DNA of 7,981 nt from Deltaproteobacteria bacterium (GCA_030611115.1 JAUWQK010000058.1:1-7981); one strand, 5' to 3'; positions 1-6,756 are shown, counted from the stretch's first letter. Translations and numbers: made by a program. Notes: a model not told the origin generated them from the letters alone.

Positions 1-1381
1 TGATGTCTCCGATTTTAACAAATTCACCAAAGACACCCAGAGAAAAGCCGGAAGGAAAGGAAACAGGGCTTGGGCCTGTCGTGTCTGTCTTGGGAACGGG
101 AACCATTCCCCGTATGTTGCTGTAATTACTTTCGCCCCCGCCGCCAAAGCCGCCGCCAAAGAATCCTGTCTTACTCTGACCATCATAGTCTGTCTTGCCG
201 CCCGCCTGCCACTCTGTTCCAAGATTAAATTCCTTGTTCACATTTACTTCCATGATCAAACATTCAATATAGACCATTGCCCTTGGAATATCCAGCTTCT
301 TTATTATCTCTTCAATGACCAGATAGTCATCCTTTTCCGCCATAATAATGAGGCTGTTGGTGGCCTTATCCGCTTTTATTATGACATCGCCTGAAATAAG
401 AGGGGCTTCTTTTTTCCCTTTGGCGGGGCTTTGCTTTTTTGCCGGCAGTTCCTGGAGAACCTTTGCCAGATCTTCGGCCGTGGCATTTTCAAGATAATAG
501 ACATGGATTTTCTCTTTGCCTCTCGGAACCTCCCTGTCAAGCAGCTTAACAAGCTTCTTAATTCTGACAGTATCATTTTCGCTGGCAAGCAAAACAATTG
601 TGTTTGTTCGCTCATCAGCTACGAATGTGACTACTTTAGCCGGATCTTTTTTCTTCGTTTTTACTGTTGTTTTGAAGACGGAACTTAATATTTTAACAAG
701 TTTTTTCGCATCGGAAAATTCAATAGGCATTACCGATATCTCCTGGCCGATGCCTGTAATGTCAATCAATTTGAGAATCCGGACAAGTCTTATAATATTT
801 GAATAGACATCTGTAACTATCAGCATATTTGTCGGAGGATAGGACAGTATCACGCTGCTTTTAGAGATCATTGGCGCAAAAAGCCGTTTTATTTCATCTG
901 AATCAGCGTATGTTAAGGATATAATTTGTGTAACTATTTTATCTTCCGGAGAAGTAAGCTCATCTTTAAATCTGGTTTCAATATTCTTTGATCGTGCGTC
1001 AGGCGCCGGTATGATTTTGATTATTTTACCGGTTTTTACCGTAGTGTAGCCATGGACTTCAAGAACGGATTCAAAGACTTTGTAGGCCTCTTTCACTGAT
1101 ATTTTGGTAGGAGAAATTATTGTCACTTTTCCCTTTACCCGCTTATCTACAACAAAATTCTTTCCGGTAAGTTCACTGATGAATTTGATAAAGACATTAA
1201 TATCAACGTCATTGAAATCTATGGAAACGAATCGTTTGGCTTCTTTGTTTGTATTTGGAGATTCAGCAGCATTTCCGGATGTTGTGGCTGATTGCGCCAT
1301 TAAAGAACCTGCAAAAAAGAACAAATAGATGCAGACAGATAAGCATAAAATATTTTTTGAAGTATTGGTGTATGATTTCAT
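1..1381 (-). CDS. gspD: Type II secretion outer-membrane secretin GspD, 3' end beyond window
   Basis: The ATG at 1381-1379 opens a frame of 460 codons that runs off the left edge, so only the N-terminal part of a protein usually of about 650-750 residues is present. GspD forms the outer-membrane channel through which folded exoproteins leave. Residues 1-29 look like a Sec signal peptide with a hydrophobic core at 11-27 and probable cleavage after MA-29; there is no lipobox. An N0 domain (about 50-125, opening RFVSIDFNDVDINVFIKFIS) is followed by N1 (148-210), N2 (215-285, with VTFVADERTNTIVLL) and N3 (290-365, with DVIIKADKATNSLIIMA). The secretin domain begins near 367 (VYIECLIMEV). Lys-rich loops interrupt N2 (about 238-249) and N3 (about 313-326), and residues 407-416 form a Gly-rich stretch. 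A GGGA lies 5 nt before the ATG. It is last of the genes visible here, 215 bp after gspC, whose HR domain binds GspD N0 in known systems. The identification is very secure. Confidence 0.97.
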   Translation of the reverse strand, partial: MKSYTNTSKNILCLSVCIYLFFFAGSLMAQSATTSGNAAESPNTNKEAKRFVSIDFNDVDINVFIKFISELTGKNFVVDKRVKGKVTIISPTKISVKEAYKVFESVLEVHGYTTVKTGKIIKIIPAPDARSKNIETRFKDELTSPEDKIVTQIISLTYADSDEIKRLFAPMISKSSVILSYPPTNMLIVTDVYSNIIRLVRILKLIDITGIGQEISVMPIEFSDAKKLVKILSSVFKTTVKTKKKDPAKVVTFVADERTNTIVLLASENDTVRIKKLVKLLDREVPRGKEKIHVYYLENATAEDLAKVLQELPAKKQSPAKGKKEAPLISGDVIIKADKATNSLIIMAEKDDYLVIEEIIKKLDIPRAMVYIECLIMEVNVNKEFNLGTEWQAGGKTDYDGQSKTGFFGGGFGGGGESNYSNIRGMVPVPKTDTTGPSPVSFPSGFSLGVFGEFVKIGDI

Positions 1382-1398
1382 TTTAATCCCGATTGTTG

Positions 1399-1418
1399 TA
1401 AAATAGCCCGTTATTTTA
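1399..1418 (-). other. Small AT-rich inverted repeat in the gspD leader
   Basis: The plus strand reads TAAAATA, GCCCGT, TATTTTA: perfect 7-bp arms around a 6-nt loop. It ends 17 nt before the gspD ATG, just upstream of the putative ribosome binding site, so in mRNA it could influence gspD translation. The stem is all A-U and weak. A chance occurrence in AT-rich DNA is possible. Confidence 0.3.
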
Positions 1419-1430
1419 TCAACTTTTGTG

Positions 1431-1459
1431 ATTTAATCCACAGATTACACAGATTGCAA
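1431..1459 (-). promoter_or_regulatory. Possible sigma70-like promoter for gspD
   Basis: On the minus strand TTGCAA (1459-1454) is separated by exactly 17 nt from TTAAAT (1436-1431). Each hexamer matches its consensus at 4 of 6 positions. The site lies about 50 bp upstream of the gspD ATG, after a long repeat-filled gap, where an internal promoter would make sense. It also overlaps a dispersed repeat (1435-1490), so the match may be incidental. This is a sequence-similarity guess only. Confidence 0.22.
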
Positions 1460-1490
1460 ATTCTCACGCAAAGGCGCCAAGCTCGCAAAG
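1435..1490. repeat. Dispersed intergenic repeat of the 'cacagattacacagatt / cacgcaaaggcgc' kind
   Basis: AATCCACAGATTACACAGAT contains the near-tandem units ACAGATT and ACACAGATT. It is followed by a stretch in which CGCAAAG-type words recur (CACGCAAAGGCGC at 1466-1478, CTCGCAAAG at 1482-1490). Sequences of this style recur in the intergenic DNA of many environmental proteobacteria. I recognise the style from memory; a second copy is not present in this window. It has no coding potential and lies in the gspC-gspD gap. Confidence 0.5.
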
Positions 1491-1509
1491 AAAAAATAAA
1501 ACTTGCCTG

Positions 1510-1533
1510 GTTCCCATGCTCCAGCGTGGGAAC
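1510..1533. repeat. Strong GC-rich hairpin repeat in the gspC-gspD gap
   Basis: The plus strand reads GTTCCCATGCT, CC, AGCGTGGGAAC. The 11-bp arms have a single mismatch (a possible G-U pair in RNA read from the minus strand), so a stable hairpin is expected. The words resemble a widespread REP-like intergenic repeat built on GTTCCCACGCT. In the gspC-to-gspD direction a T-rich run (TTTTATTTTTTC) follows, but only after about 8 nt. It is therefore a poor intrinsic terminator and is better read as a dispersed palindrome that could stall or stabilise mRNA. Confidence 0.6.
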
Positions 1534-1552
1534 GAGAAATAAGCTGATGACG

Positions 1553-1584
1553 AGCAGCTCAACAGCTCAATAGCTTATCAGCTC
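1553..1584. repeat. Octamer tandem array with AGCT core (4 units)
   Basis: Four consecutive 8-bp units can be read on the plus strand: AGCAGCTC, AACAGCTC, AATAGCTT, ATCAGCTC. All share an AGCT core at the same register. The array starts about 15 bp after the gspC stop in the direction of transcription. It has the same 8-bp period as the arrays before gspH and gspJ but an unrelated unit sequence. Confidence 0.65.
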
Positions 1585-1596
1585 GCCCGAAGGACG

Positions 1597-2433
1597 CTAT
1601 TTAATATTATAATTAATAGTTTTTTGCCGGCCTTTTCGTTTTAGTTGAAGCTGAACATTGGATGATGACTTCAGACTTTCATAAAACTTCAGAGCATCAT
1701 CAACTGATTTAATATTTTTCCCATCAACTCCTGTAATAATATCACCATTTTTCAATCCCATTTTTGAGAATATGGAGCCTGATTTGATACTGCTTAGAAC
1801 GAGACCATTTGGTTTTCCATCAGAAAAATAAGGCCGCATTCTTACTTGTTTCATGAGATCATTTACATTTTTAACAGCCCTGTCAATCTGTGAACGTTTT
1901 ATGGTAATATTTTGCGAAACAGATCTCTTTGATTTCTTACGGGAGATGATTGATTTATAATTGCCGGCCTTTTTTTCCAGTTCCAGGATTTCATCCTTGC
2001 CGTTAACATTTAAAACAATTTTTTCTCTTAAAATTATTTTTAGTGTTGCATTTTGTATTGTATCGCCAACTTTGTAAAGATTTTGTTTTTTTCCTTTTTG
2101 TTCTTCAATGACGGCATATGTTTTGCCACTGTCACCTGTAACCGTTCCCCATAATTTTAACTTTAGATCCGTTTGTTTCAGTGACTCAATATTGATTGGT
2201 TCTATTTTATTTGTTTTCTTTTTTGTATTGAAAAGATTCCGTTTAATTATTGTGTTGTAATAAGATACTGGATGAACAGTTCCATCTTCGGGCGATGATA
2301 TCTGCTTGCCCATTGATATGGCAGGATGTCCATGATCGAGCTTGCCGGCTGTTGTTATATAAAAAGCAGTTACACCAAAATATATGGCAGCTGATATTAA
2401 AAAGACATTTAAAATGTTAACGTATATTTTCAT
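1597..2433 (-). CDS. gspC: Type II secretion inner-membrane protein GspC (HR + PDZ)
   Basis: This 278-residue protein has the classical GspC layout. A short cytoplasmic tail is followed by one membrane helix (about 8-28) and a Ser/Pro-rich periplasmic linker. The HR domain lies at about 58-152, with the typical YYNTIIKRNLFNT entry and LKLWGTVTG and YKVGDTIQNATL segments. A basic linker (about 164-180, KSKR) leads to a C-terminal PDZ domain (about 205-278, with GSIFSKMGLKNGDIITGVDG). In known systems the HR domain contacts secretin N0 and the PDZ domain takes part in substrate or secretin contacts. That fits with gspD being the next gene downstream. The start is the ATG at 2433, with AGGA two bases upstream and a further GGAG about 13 nt upstream. 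The gene starts 47 bp after gspM and ends in TAG. Length is typical. The alternative of an unrelated PDZ protease is unlikely because there is no protease domain. Confidence 0.92.
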   Translation of the reverse strand: MKIYVNILNVFLISAAIYFGVTAFYITTAGKLDHGHPAISMGKQISSPEDGTVHPVSYYNTIIKRNLFNTKKKTNKIEPINIESLKQTDLKLKLWGTVTGDSGKTYAVIEEQKGKKQNLYKVGDTIQNATLKIILREKIVLNVNGKDEILELEKKAGNYKSIISRKKSKRSVSQNITIKRSQIDRAVKNVNDLMKQVRMRPYFSDGKPNGLVLSSIKSGSIFSKMGLKNGDIITGVDGKNIKSVDDALKFYESLKSSSNVQLQLKRKGRQKTINYNIK

Positions 2434-2447
2434 ATTCCTATTTCAAA

Positions 2448-2475
2448 TCTCCACACTCTGCTCCCCGCTCCTTGC
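2448..2475. repeat. Degenerate heptamer array between gspM and gspC
   Basis: Four 7-bp units on the plus strand: TCTCCAC, ACTCTGC, TCCCCGC, TCCTTGC. Read in the coding direction these are purine-rich words such as GCAAGGA and GCGGGGA. They fill most of the 47-bp spacer upstream of the gspC start and contain several Shine-Dalgarno-like GGA and GGAG strings. The units are imperfect, so the call is moderate. Confidence 0.5.
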
Positions 2476-2480
2476 TTTCT

Positions 2481-2999
2481 TTAGATTTCAGATGTTTCAA
2501 CCCGTAAAAGCACATTTATAAAAGGCTCTTTTTTGCCTGTTTTTGAAATTGAAAGTCTTGTGATGTACACAATATTTTTTGATGTTTCTACCATATGCAG
2601 GAAAGATGTCAGTTCTTTGAGCGTTATGGCCTGAAGCTTCATTGCTACAATTGAGGTCTTGTATCCAGTGTTTTTATCGACAGAAGTCGAAGGCTTCATA
2701 TAAACTATATTGTTTTTTATGCCCGCTTTATCTGAAAGTTTGTCAAGAAAGGAAAAAAGGGTAAAATCTTTTTCCCTTTTTGAAAATTGAGCCCTTGCCA
2801 GATCAGCCCCTCTGTTCAAGGCATCATATTTTAATTTTAAAAGTTGTATCTCTTCGAGCTGCTCTGATTTAACCGGAATGGCTCTGGTTAGACGCTTCCT
2901 TTTTTCAATAAGGGGGGATATAACTTGAATTAATACAATAAGGCATATAAGACCTGATACAGCATAAATTGAATATTTTTCACGTCTATTCAGTTTCAT
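2481..2999 (-). CDS. gspM: Type II secretion inner-membrane platform protein GspM
   Basis: A 172-residue bitopic protein. Its basic N-terminus (KLNRREK) precedes one membrane helix (about 9-31), then a predicted coiled coil (about 32-75, rich in Lys, Glu, Leu and Arg). The C-terminal mixed alpha/beta domain (about 80-170) is compatible with the ferredoxin-like fold of GspM. GspM partners GspL in the inner-membrane platform and is thought to position GspL and GspE. Sequence conservation in this family is low, so the assignment rests on length, topology and its place between gspL and gspC. The ATG at 2999 is the only sensible start. Upstream only a weak GAG about 7-8 nt away is visible, inside or beside a heptamer array (3005-3039). 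The frame ends in TAA. A PilO-like protein would look similar, but the surrounding T2SS genes settle the choice. Confidence 0.87.
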   Translation of the reverse strand: MKLNRREKYSIYAVSGLICLIVLIQVISPLIEKRKRLTRAIPVKSEQLEEIQLLKLKYDALNRGADLARAQFSKREKDFTLFSFLDKLSDKAGIKNNIVYMKPSTSVDKNTGYKTSIVAMKLQAITLKELTSFLHMVETSKNIVYITRLSISKTGKKEPFINVLLRVETSEI

Positions 3000-3004
3000 A
3001 TTTA

Positions 3005-3039
3005 CTCGTTGCTCGTTGCTGGTTATTGGTTGCTCGTTG
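3005..3039. repeat. Heptamer tandem array upstream of gspM (5 units)
   Basis: Five 7-bp units on the plus strand: CTCGTTG, CTCGTTG, CTGGTTA, TTGGTTG, CTCGTTG. In the coding direction they read as CAACGAG/CAACCAA-type words and end 5 bp before the gspM ATG. The weak ribosome-binding GAG of gspM therefore falls within the last unit. Three of the five units are identical, which argues against chance. Confidence 0.7.
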
Positions 3040-3049
3040 TAACGAGCAA
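3030..3049. repeat. Palindrome TTGCTCGTTGTAACGAGCAA
   Basis: Perfect 9-bp arms surround a central GT dinucleotide. The left arm is the last heptamer of the array at 3005-3039 plus flanking bases, so an array unit has an inverted copy beside it. It sits between the array and the large inverted-repeat element at 3056-3155. Confidence 0.55.
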
Positions 3050-3055
3050 TTATAC

Positions 3056-3155
3056 AGACTTTCAGATAATTAATTTCGCAAGGCCAGAAGGAGGAAGGCG
3101 TATTAGTTATACGTCGACGACTGATAACGCAGTGAAATTAATTATCTGAAAGTCT
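3056..3155. repeat. 100-bp inverted-repeat element (22-bp arms) between gspL and gspM
   Basis: Positions 3056-3077 and 3134-3155 are perfect 22-bp inverted copies (outer end AGACTTTCAGATAATTAA). They flank a 56-bp centre that holds a second palindrome, CGTAT-TAGTT-ATACG (3099-3113), and a GTCGAC. The whole would fold into a long stem with a structured loop in either strand's RNA. The right arm supplies the last two bases of the gspL TAG stop. No clear target-site duplication flanks it. Candidate identities are a MITE-like non-autonomous element, a REP-family element or an mRNA-stabilising structure. No protein is encoded. Confidence 0.75.
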
Positions 3156-4644
3156 ATAGCCGTACCTTTAATTTAAAACGTACACGGTTGTCGGATTTAT
3201 TCATGTTGGCAGAGCTGATTGTTACTTTATTGAACAAATTCGACTGTTCCAGCCCGCGCTTTATATCATCCACAGAATTGAATCTGTTTGTGTCTCCGGC
3301 AATCGATACGCTTTCCATATCCACTACAAGATTTGTAAGGTTAACATCAATGTCGCTGGGCGTAAACTCACTGATATCCTTTAAAATGTCAATAGCGTAC
3401 GTATGTTTGCCGGTTTCTCCGGAAAACATTGAGGATTTTTGAGCCTCTTTTAACTTTACACGCATCTGCTGAATTGGATCGACAATATTTTTTACATCCG
3501 GGAATGTTGTTTTGAAGATGTCGGTTATTTGATTATTCAGGCCGGCCAGCTTTTTCTCCATTGAATGAGTTTTGAGGACAATATTAATAAATATTAAGAC
3601 CAGAACCAGCCCTGCAAGTATTCCTGTTTTGATTAAACTTTTTTTGTGCTCCACCCAGTAATTTTTTGCCGCAAATGGGCCTTTGAGAAAATTAAAAACT
3701 TTAAACCCCTCAATTTCTGATAGAGCAAGGGCCAGCGCGTTGTCCATTTGTTCCGGTTTCCAGGACAATGCAGGATTTTTTCTAATAAAGCCTGTGTGGC
3801 TGAGAAGATCGGTTCGTTTGGCAGATATTCCCAGTATGCGCTCCATATCCTGCTTGTAATTTACTGTATCAGAATTGTATTCTGTAATAAATATTTCATC
3901 CAGCTTAAGATTAAAACCGAAAATCTCTTCACTAGCATAAAGTGTCCGCTTAATTTCATTGCAGAGCGATTCCGCTATTGATGAACCGGCCGCGCCTGTT
4001 GGAAAGGAACGTATGAGATATATCTGTCCTGCAACATGAATAAACACAGAGCAGTTCCTGTTGTCTATATCGACAAAAAGTCGTTTTTCAGGCACAGTTG
4101 TGTCACTGGAAAGACAGAGCGCTGTTGGATAGCCTCCGACAGTAACAATTTTGAGTTTGATATTAAAGGACGCAAGTGTATTAAGGTATGATTTTAGTGC
4201 GGATTTTTCAACTGCGGCCGCAATGACATCTGTAGAATCAACGGAATCTGATCGACCCTGCAACTTTATACAATTATAATCTATTATGAGATCATCCACA
4301 AGAAACGGCAGCGTTGACTCAAGCTCATAGGGCAGTATTTGTTTTATTTTTTTTTGTTCCTTGAAGGGGAGCTTAATATTTCTGTAAGATATCTGGTTTG
4401 CGGGAAATGAAGCAATACAAATAGAGCTGGATATGTCTGTCTGCTTAGCCAATGATTTAAGCAATGAGTCTATACAGTCCGCAATATCATTTTGATCTGA
4501 TATCGGAACATATTCATGAGCTTCTATAAAGTTTTCCTTAATATTATTCTTTACTAACACTGCTGATACAGAATCATATCGAATATCAAGCCCAAGGACC
4601 TTCTTGCTCATGGTATTTAATAATATATTTTGAAGCTTTTTCAT
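3154..4644 (-). CDS. gspL: Type II secretion inner-membrane protein GspL (actin-like cytoplasmic domain)
   Basis: This 496-residue protein has a large cytoplasmic actin-like region (about 12-325). It opens with KKVLGLDIRYDSVSAVLV and contains KLPFKEQKKIKQILPYELES, typical of the GspL/PilM fold. Residues FNFLKGPFA (317-325) resemble the conserved family motif just before the membrane. One membrane helix (about 338-357) is followed by a coiled coil (about 360-402) and a periplasmic ferredoxin-like domain (about 415-496). GspL recruits the secretion ATPase GspE to the membrane and pairs with GspM, the next gene. It is somewhat longer than the roughly 400-residue enterobacterial versions. Two starts are possible: ATG 4644 and an internal ATG at 4611 (MSKKVLG), which begins directly at the actin-like domain. 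Neither has a convincing ribosome binding site. The TAG stop runs two bases into an inverted-repeat element. gspK lies 284 bp upstream. Confidence 0.95.
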   Translation of the reverse strand: MKKLQNILLNTMSKKVLGLDIRYDSVSAVLVKNNIKENFIEAHEYVPISDQNDIADCIDSLLKSLAKQTDISSSICIASFPANQISYRNIKLPFKEQKKIKQILPYELESTLPFLVDDLIIDYNCIKLQGRSDSVDSTDVIAAAVEKSALKSYLNTLASFNIKLKIVTVGGYPTALCLSSDTTVPEKRLFVDIDNRNCSVFIHVAGQIYLIRSFPTGAAGSSIAESLCNEIKRTLYASEEIFGFNLKLDEIFITEYNSDTVNYKQDMERILGISAKRTDLLSHTGFIRKNPALSWKPEQMDNALALALSEIEGFKVFNFLKGPFAAKNYWVEHKKSLIKTGILAGLVLVLIFINIVLKTHSMEKKLAGLNNQITDIFKTTFPDVKNIVDPIQQMRVKLKEAQKSSMFSGETGKHTYAIDILKDISEFTPSDIDVNLTNLVVDMESVSIAGDTNRFNSVDDIKRGLEQSNLFNKVTISSANMNKSDNRVRFKLKVRL

Positions 4645-4928
4645 GATGTTTTATATGTTGTAACACTTTAGCGCTTTTAGATATTATTTTTTTGGACAGG
4701 ATTTACAAGATATTCAGGATTTAAATCATCAAAACTTTTCCCGTTAATCCAAATCTAAATCCTTATACCTTGATACACACCTTCTTCATGTTGTGATTAT
4801 ATTTTATGATTGACTGGCTAACTACAATGAAAGTTGGCTTTGTTTGTGCACTTTATATAAAATCTTGTTTATCCTATTATCCTGTCAGACTCTTTTTCAA
4901 TAGGCTAAATTGTTACGATATATCAGAT
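4645..4928. other. 284-bp gspK-gspL gap, no gene; bounded by inverted 9-bp-period repeats
   Basis: No open frame here resembles a protein. At 4697-4723 three 9-bp units can be read (CAGGATTTA, CAAGATATT, CAGGATTTA). At 4861-4887 the opposite orientation appears (TCTTGTT, ATCCTATT, ATCCTGTCA). The outer ends form an inverted pair, GACAGGAT at 4695-4702 and ATCCTGTC at 4879-4886, enclosing about 192 bp. CAGGAT-type runs are common dispersed intergenic repeats in environmental Desulfobacterota, as far as I recall. In the coding direction the interior carries AT-rich words (for example AAATATAATC near 4795-4804) that could be a -10 box, but I found no good matching -35. I see no clear terminator. 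Confidence 0.5.
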
Positions 4929-6017
4929 TTACTCCGTCTCCCAGCTTAAAATTTTGCATTTCCATTTGTTCGATGTATTATCTTTTATACGCTGAACTAT
5001 TACTGTTGTTGTAATTTCCATTTCCCGCAGTTTCGCAACAGACACAATTCGGAAAAAATCGCTTGAAGTTGTGATAAGCTCCGGATCAATTGTAATATCG
5101 CTGCACCCGGATACATGCTTATACCACGTTAAACCTGAAAGGTCATGTATATATTCCAAATCGGTTTTTTCCTGCCGGTAATCAAATATTTCCTGTGCAA
5201 GATGTTCATTTCCTGAAGGCAGGAGCGCCGCTAAAACCGGAAGCTCTGCTGTGTTGATATTTATTTTACCTTCATAAGCGCCGGAATCCGTTATTCCATA
5301 GATGGTCATATATCTGGAAATACCCGGTCGTTCTTCATGGCCGTAAAAAAGATCGGACGTAATGCCCCTGATAAGAGTAAGTTCGTCAAGGTAGGTTAGC
5401 TGACCGTTTCTGCAGGAATATGGAGGATCAAGAGACTGATAATAATCTGATTCAGCCCCGTTTAGACCGGTGATCGCATCATCGTCGCCCGAATCAAGCC
5501 AGTCTTTAAGAGAGTTTATAATTGTTCTGGGCTCAATCTCTTCAAGCAGATCATCTTGAAAGATGAAATAGCTCAAAAAACGGTCCCACATAAACATCTG
5601 AGCATCATTTGACTCGCGTCCTTCAGGGAATCGAACAATAGCGTTTACCTGGATTCTGCTTAGTTCGTCACTGATTGAAACTGCTACCTTTCCATCCTCA
5701 AATGGAATGTCAATAAGTACCTCAATTATTTTCTCCGGATCAGCCCAGCCTTCCTGCATAGAGTCTATTTCCGATTCCTTTTTATCCTTTATAAGGATTG
5801 CCATTGCCGCATTTATACCGGATGACGATATATGCAAAAGAGTCAGCCGGTCACGAGCGGCAGCAGTTGTCATAACAGCCAAGCCGGCATTTCTGCGTAA
5901 TTCCAATGACACCGCAATTAATACAGTTGTAATGGATAACGTAATCAGCAGGGCTATTCCATGGTTGTTTTTTACTATCATTTTGGGTTTTTGAAAAGAC
6001 TTTTTTGACCCCCTCAT
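4929..6017 (-). CDS. gspK: Type II secretion tip pseudopilin GspK
   Basis: A 362-residue protein, slightly longer than many GspK. The prepilin leader ends NNHG-20, then IALLITLSITTVLIAVSLEL forms the membrane helix (about 21-41). Position +5 of the mature protein is Ile, not Glu; absence of Glu5 is normal for GspK. The large periplasmic alpha-helical domain carries the family signature DWLDSGDDD (172-180), GAESDYY (187-193), PPYSCRNG (198-205) and LDELTLIRGIT (210-220). KININTAELPVL (251-262) marks the helix-hairpin-helix-like part. GspK caps the pseudopilus with GspI and GspJ. The ATG at 6017 overlaps the gspJ TGA as ATGA, with AGGTGAGG just upstream, indicating translational coupling. An internal ATG at 5981 would give a shorter 8-residue leader but lacks a ribosome site. 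It ends in TAA. Confidence 0.96.
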   Translation of the reverse strand: MRGSKKSFQKPKMIVKNNHGIALLITLSITTVLIAVSLELRRNAGLAVMTTAAARDRLTLLHISSSGINAAMAILIKDKKESEIDSMQEGWADPEKIIEVLIDIPFEDGKVAVSISDELSRIQVNAIVRFPEGRESNDAQMFMWDRFLSYFIFQDDLLEEIEPRTIINSLKDWLDSGDDDAITGLNGAESDYYQSLDPPYSCRNGQLTYLDELTLIRGITSDLFYGHEERPGISRYMTIYGITDSGAYEGKININTAELPVLAALLPSGNEHLAQEIFDYRQEKTDLEYIHDLSGLTWYKHVSGCSDITIDPELITTSSDFFRIVSVAKLREMEITTTVIVQRIKDNTSNKWKCKILSWETE

Positions 6018-6706
6018 TCCTCACCTGTTTTTTCTCTGTGAACCGGGATAGCCACCATGGTTTCGAAGATTTGAAAATCTGAATCATCGCCGATTTCGAG
6101 TTTTATGCTTATTGCTACAGGCGTTGCATGTCCGAATTGTTCAAGATCAGAATCCCAATTTTCATATTCGGCTTGTTCCTGATCATAATAAATGAACGTG
6201 AGTGATTTGACGTTTTCACACAATACAGGATCGCTTTTTTTTTCTTCAAATGGCTTGTCGGAGCACATGTTGTTTGCGCGCTTCAGCACAAAATCGTTTT
6301 CATCGCCGGCCTGAACATAATAAACTATTTCCGATATTTTGCCTTGAGGCTCATATTTAATTGGCACATGAGCAAGTGAAGTAAATCTAAGCCTTGAAAA
6401 GTCGGCGCCATCTACATCTGAGATGTCTCCTGCAATTCGGTAAGTCTCCGGAGGGTCGTCAAAATCCGGAGGAGAGTATGCAGGTGGTAGGCATACATGT
6501 ATTGATTCTAGATCAACAATCATACGATTAAGGCAATTCTTGCCCATTTCATTGGCTGAAATAGCTTTATCAACAGTTTCGGAACTGGACAAAACAAAAT
6601 TATATGAACCAAAAACAGTTGTAATAACAATGGCAAATATAAAAATCGAAATCAGGATTTCAAGAAGTGTAAAACCAAAAGAGTTTTGAATTTTGATGTT
6701 AGTCAC
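6014..6706 (-). CDS. gspJ: Type II secretion minor pseudopilin GspJ
   Basis: With the GTG at 6706 as start the protein has 230 residues, a normal GspJ length. A short leader (MTNIKIQNSFG) is cut before FTLLEILISIFIFAIVITT, with Glu5 present, and a membrane helix spans about 12-33. The periplasmic domain contains FSRLRFTSLAHV and ISEIVYYVQ, typical GspJ segments, and a Pro/Asp-rich loop (PPAYSPPDFDDPPE). GspJ joins GspI and GspK at the pseudopilus tip. The start is a judgement. The frame stays open upstream to a TTG at 6790 and includes an ATG at 6754. However, those extra residues are encoded by an octamer array and a palindromic repeat that also precedes gspH, and would give an abnormally long leader. 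The GTG has GGA 5 nt upstream. The TGA stop overlaps the gspK ATG. Confidence 0.93.
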   Translation of the reverse strand: MTNIKIQNSFGFTLLEILISIFIFAIVITTVFGSYNFVLSSSETVDKAISANEMGKNCLNRMIVDLESIHVCLPPAYSPPDFDDPPETYRIAGDISDVDGADFSRLRFTSLAHVPIKYEPQGKISEIVYYVQAGDENDFVLKRANNMCSDKPFEEKKSDPVLCENVKSLTFIYYDQEQAEYENWDSDLEQFGHATPVAISIKLEIGDDSDFQIFETMVAIPVHREKTGEE

Positions 6707-6714
6707 ATCATTCC
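6707..6714 (-). promoter_or_regulatory. Putative ribosome binding site of gspJ, edge of a repeat
   Basis: In the coding direction GGA (6714-6712) is followed by 5 nt and then GTG. The two G bases are the last bases of the 35-bp palindromic repeat at 6713-6747. This supports the GTG start over the upstream TTG and ATG. Confidence 0.4.
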
Positions 6715-6747
6715 GAACACGGACAAACAAGTTTGTCCATGCCACCC
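6713..6747. repeat. Palindromic repeat, copy 1 (upstream of gspJ)
   Basis: These 35 bp are identical to 7741-7775, in the same orientation. The core GGACAAAC-AA-GTTTGTCC is a perfect 8-bp inverted repeat. With one wobble pair it extends to 11 bp (CACGGACAAAC / GTTTGTCCATG), so the mRNA should form a hairpin. Beyond the identical block both copies share TCATCCAA and then an octamer array. Read through in frame it encodes VAWTNLFVRVR, which appears in the artificially extended frames of both gspJ and gspH. Confidence 0.9.
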
Positions 6748-6756
6748 TGATCATCC

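Noticed and set aside
431..1328. Several plus-strand open frames of 74-96 codons opposite gspD (431-688, 516-806, 1104-1328)
   Set aside because: They are antisense to a fully open, clearly conserved secretin frame, have no recognisable domains and look like shadow frames.
1490..1533. Intrinsic terminator after gspC
   Set aside because: The hairpin is strong, but the T-rich run begins about 8 nt beyond the stem in the coding direction. The same hairpin type is a dispersed repeat, and gspD follows in the same operon.
3188..3981. Plus-strand open frames opposite gspL (3188-3442, 3748-3981)
   Set aside because: The minus strand encodes well-conserved GspL segments throughout. The antisense frames show no family features.
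5707..6087. A plus-strand frame opposite gspK (5707-5994) and a second minus-strand frame at 5851-6087
   Set aside because: Both overlap the conserved GspK leader and helix in the correct frame. Neither carries a recognisable domain.
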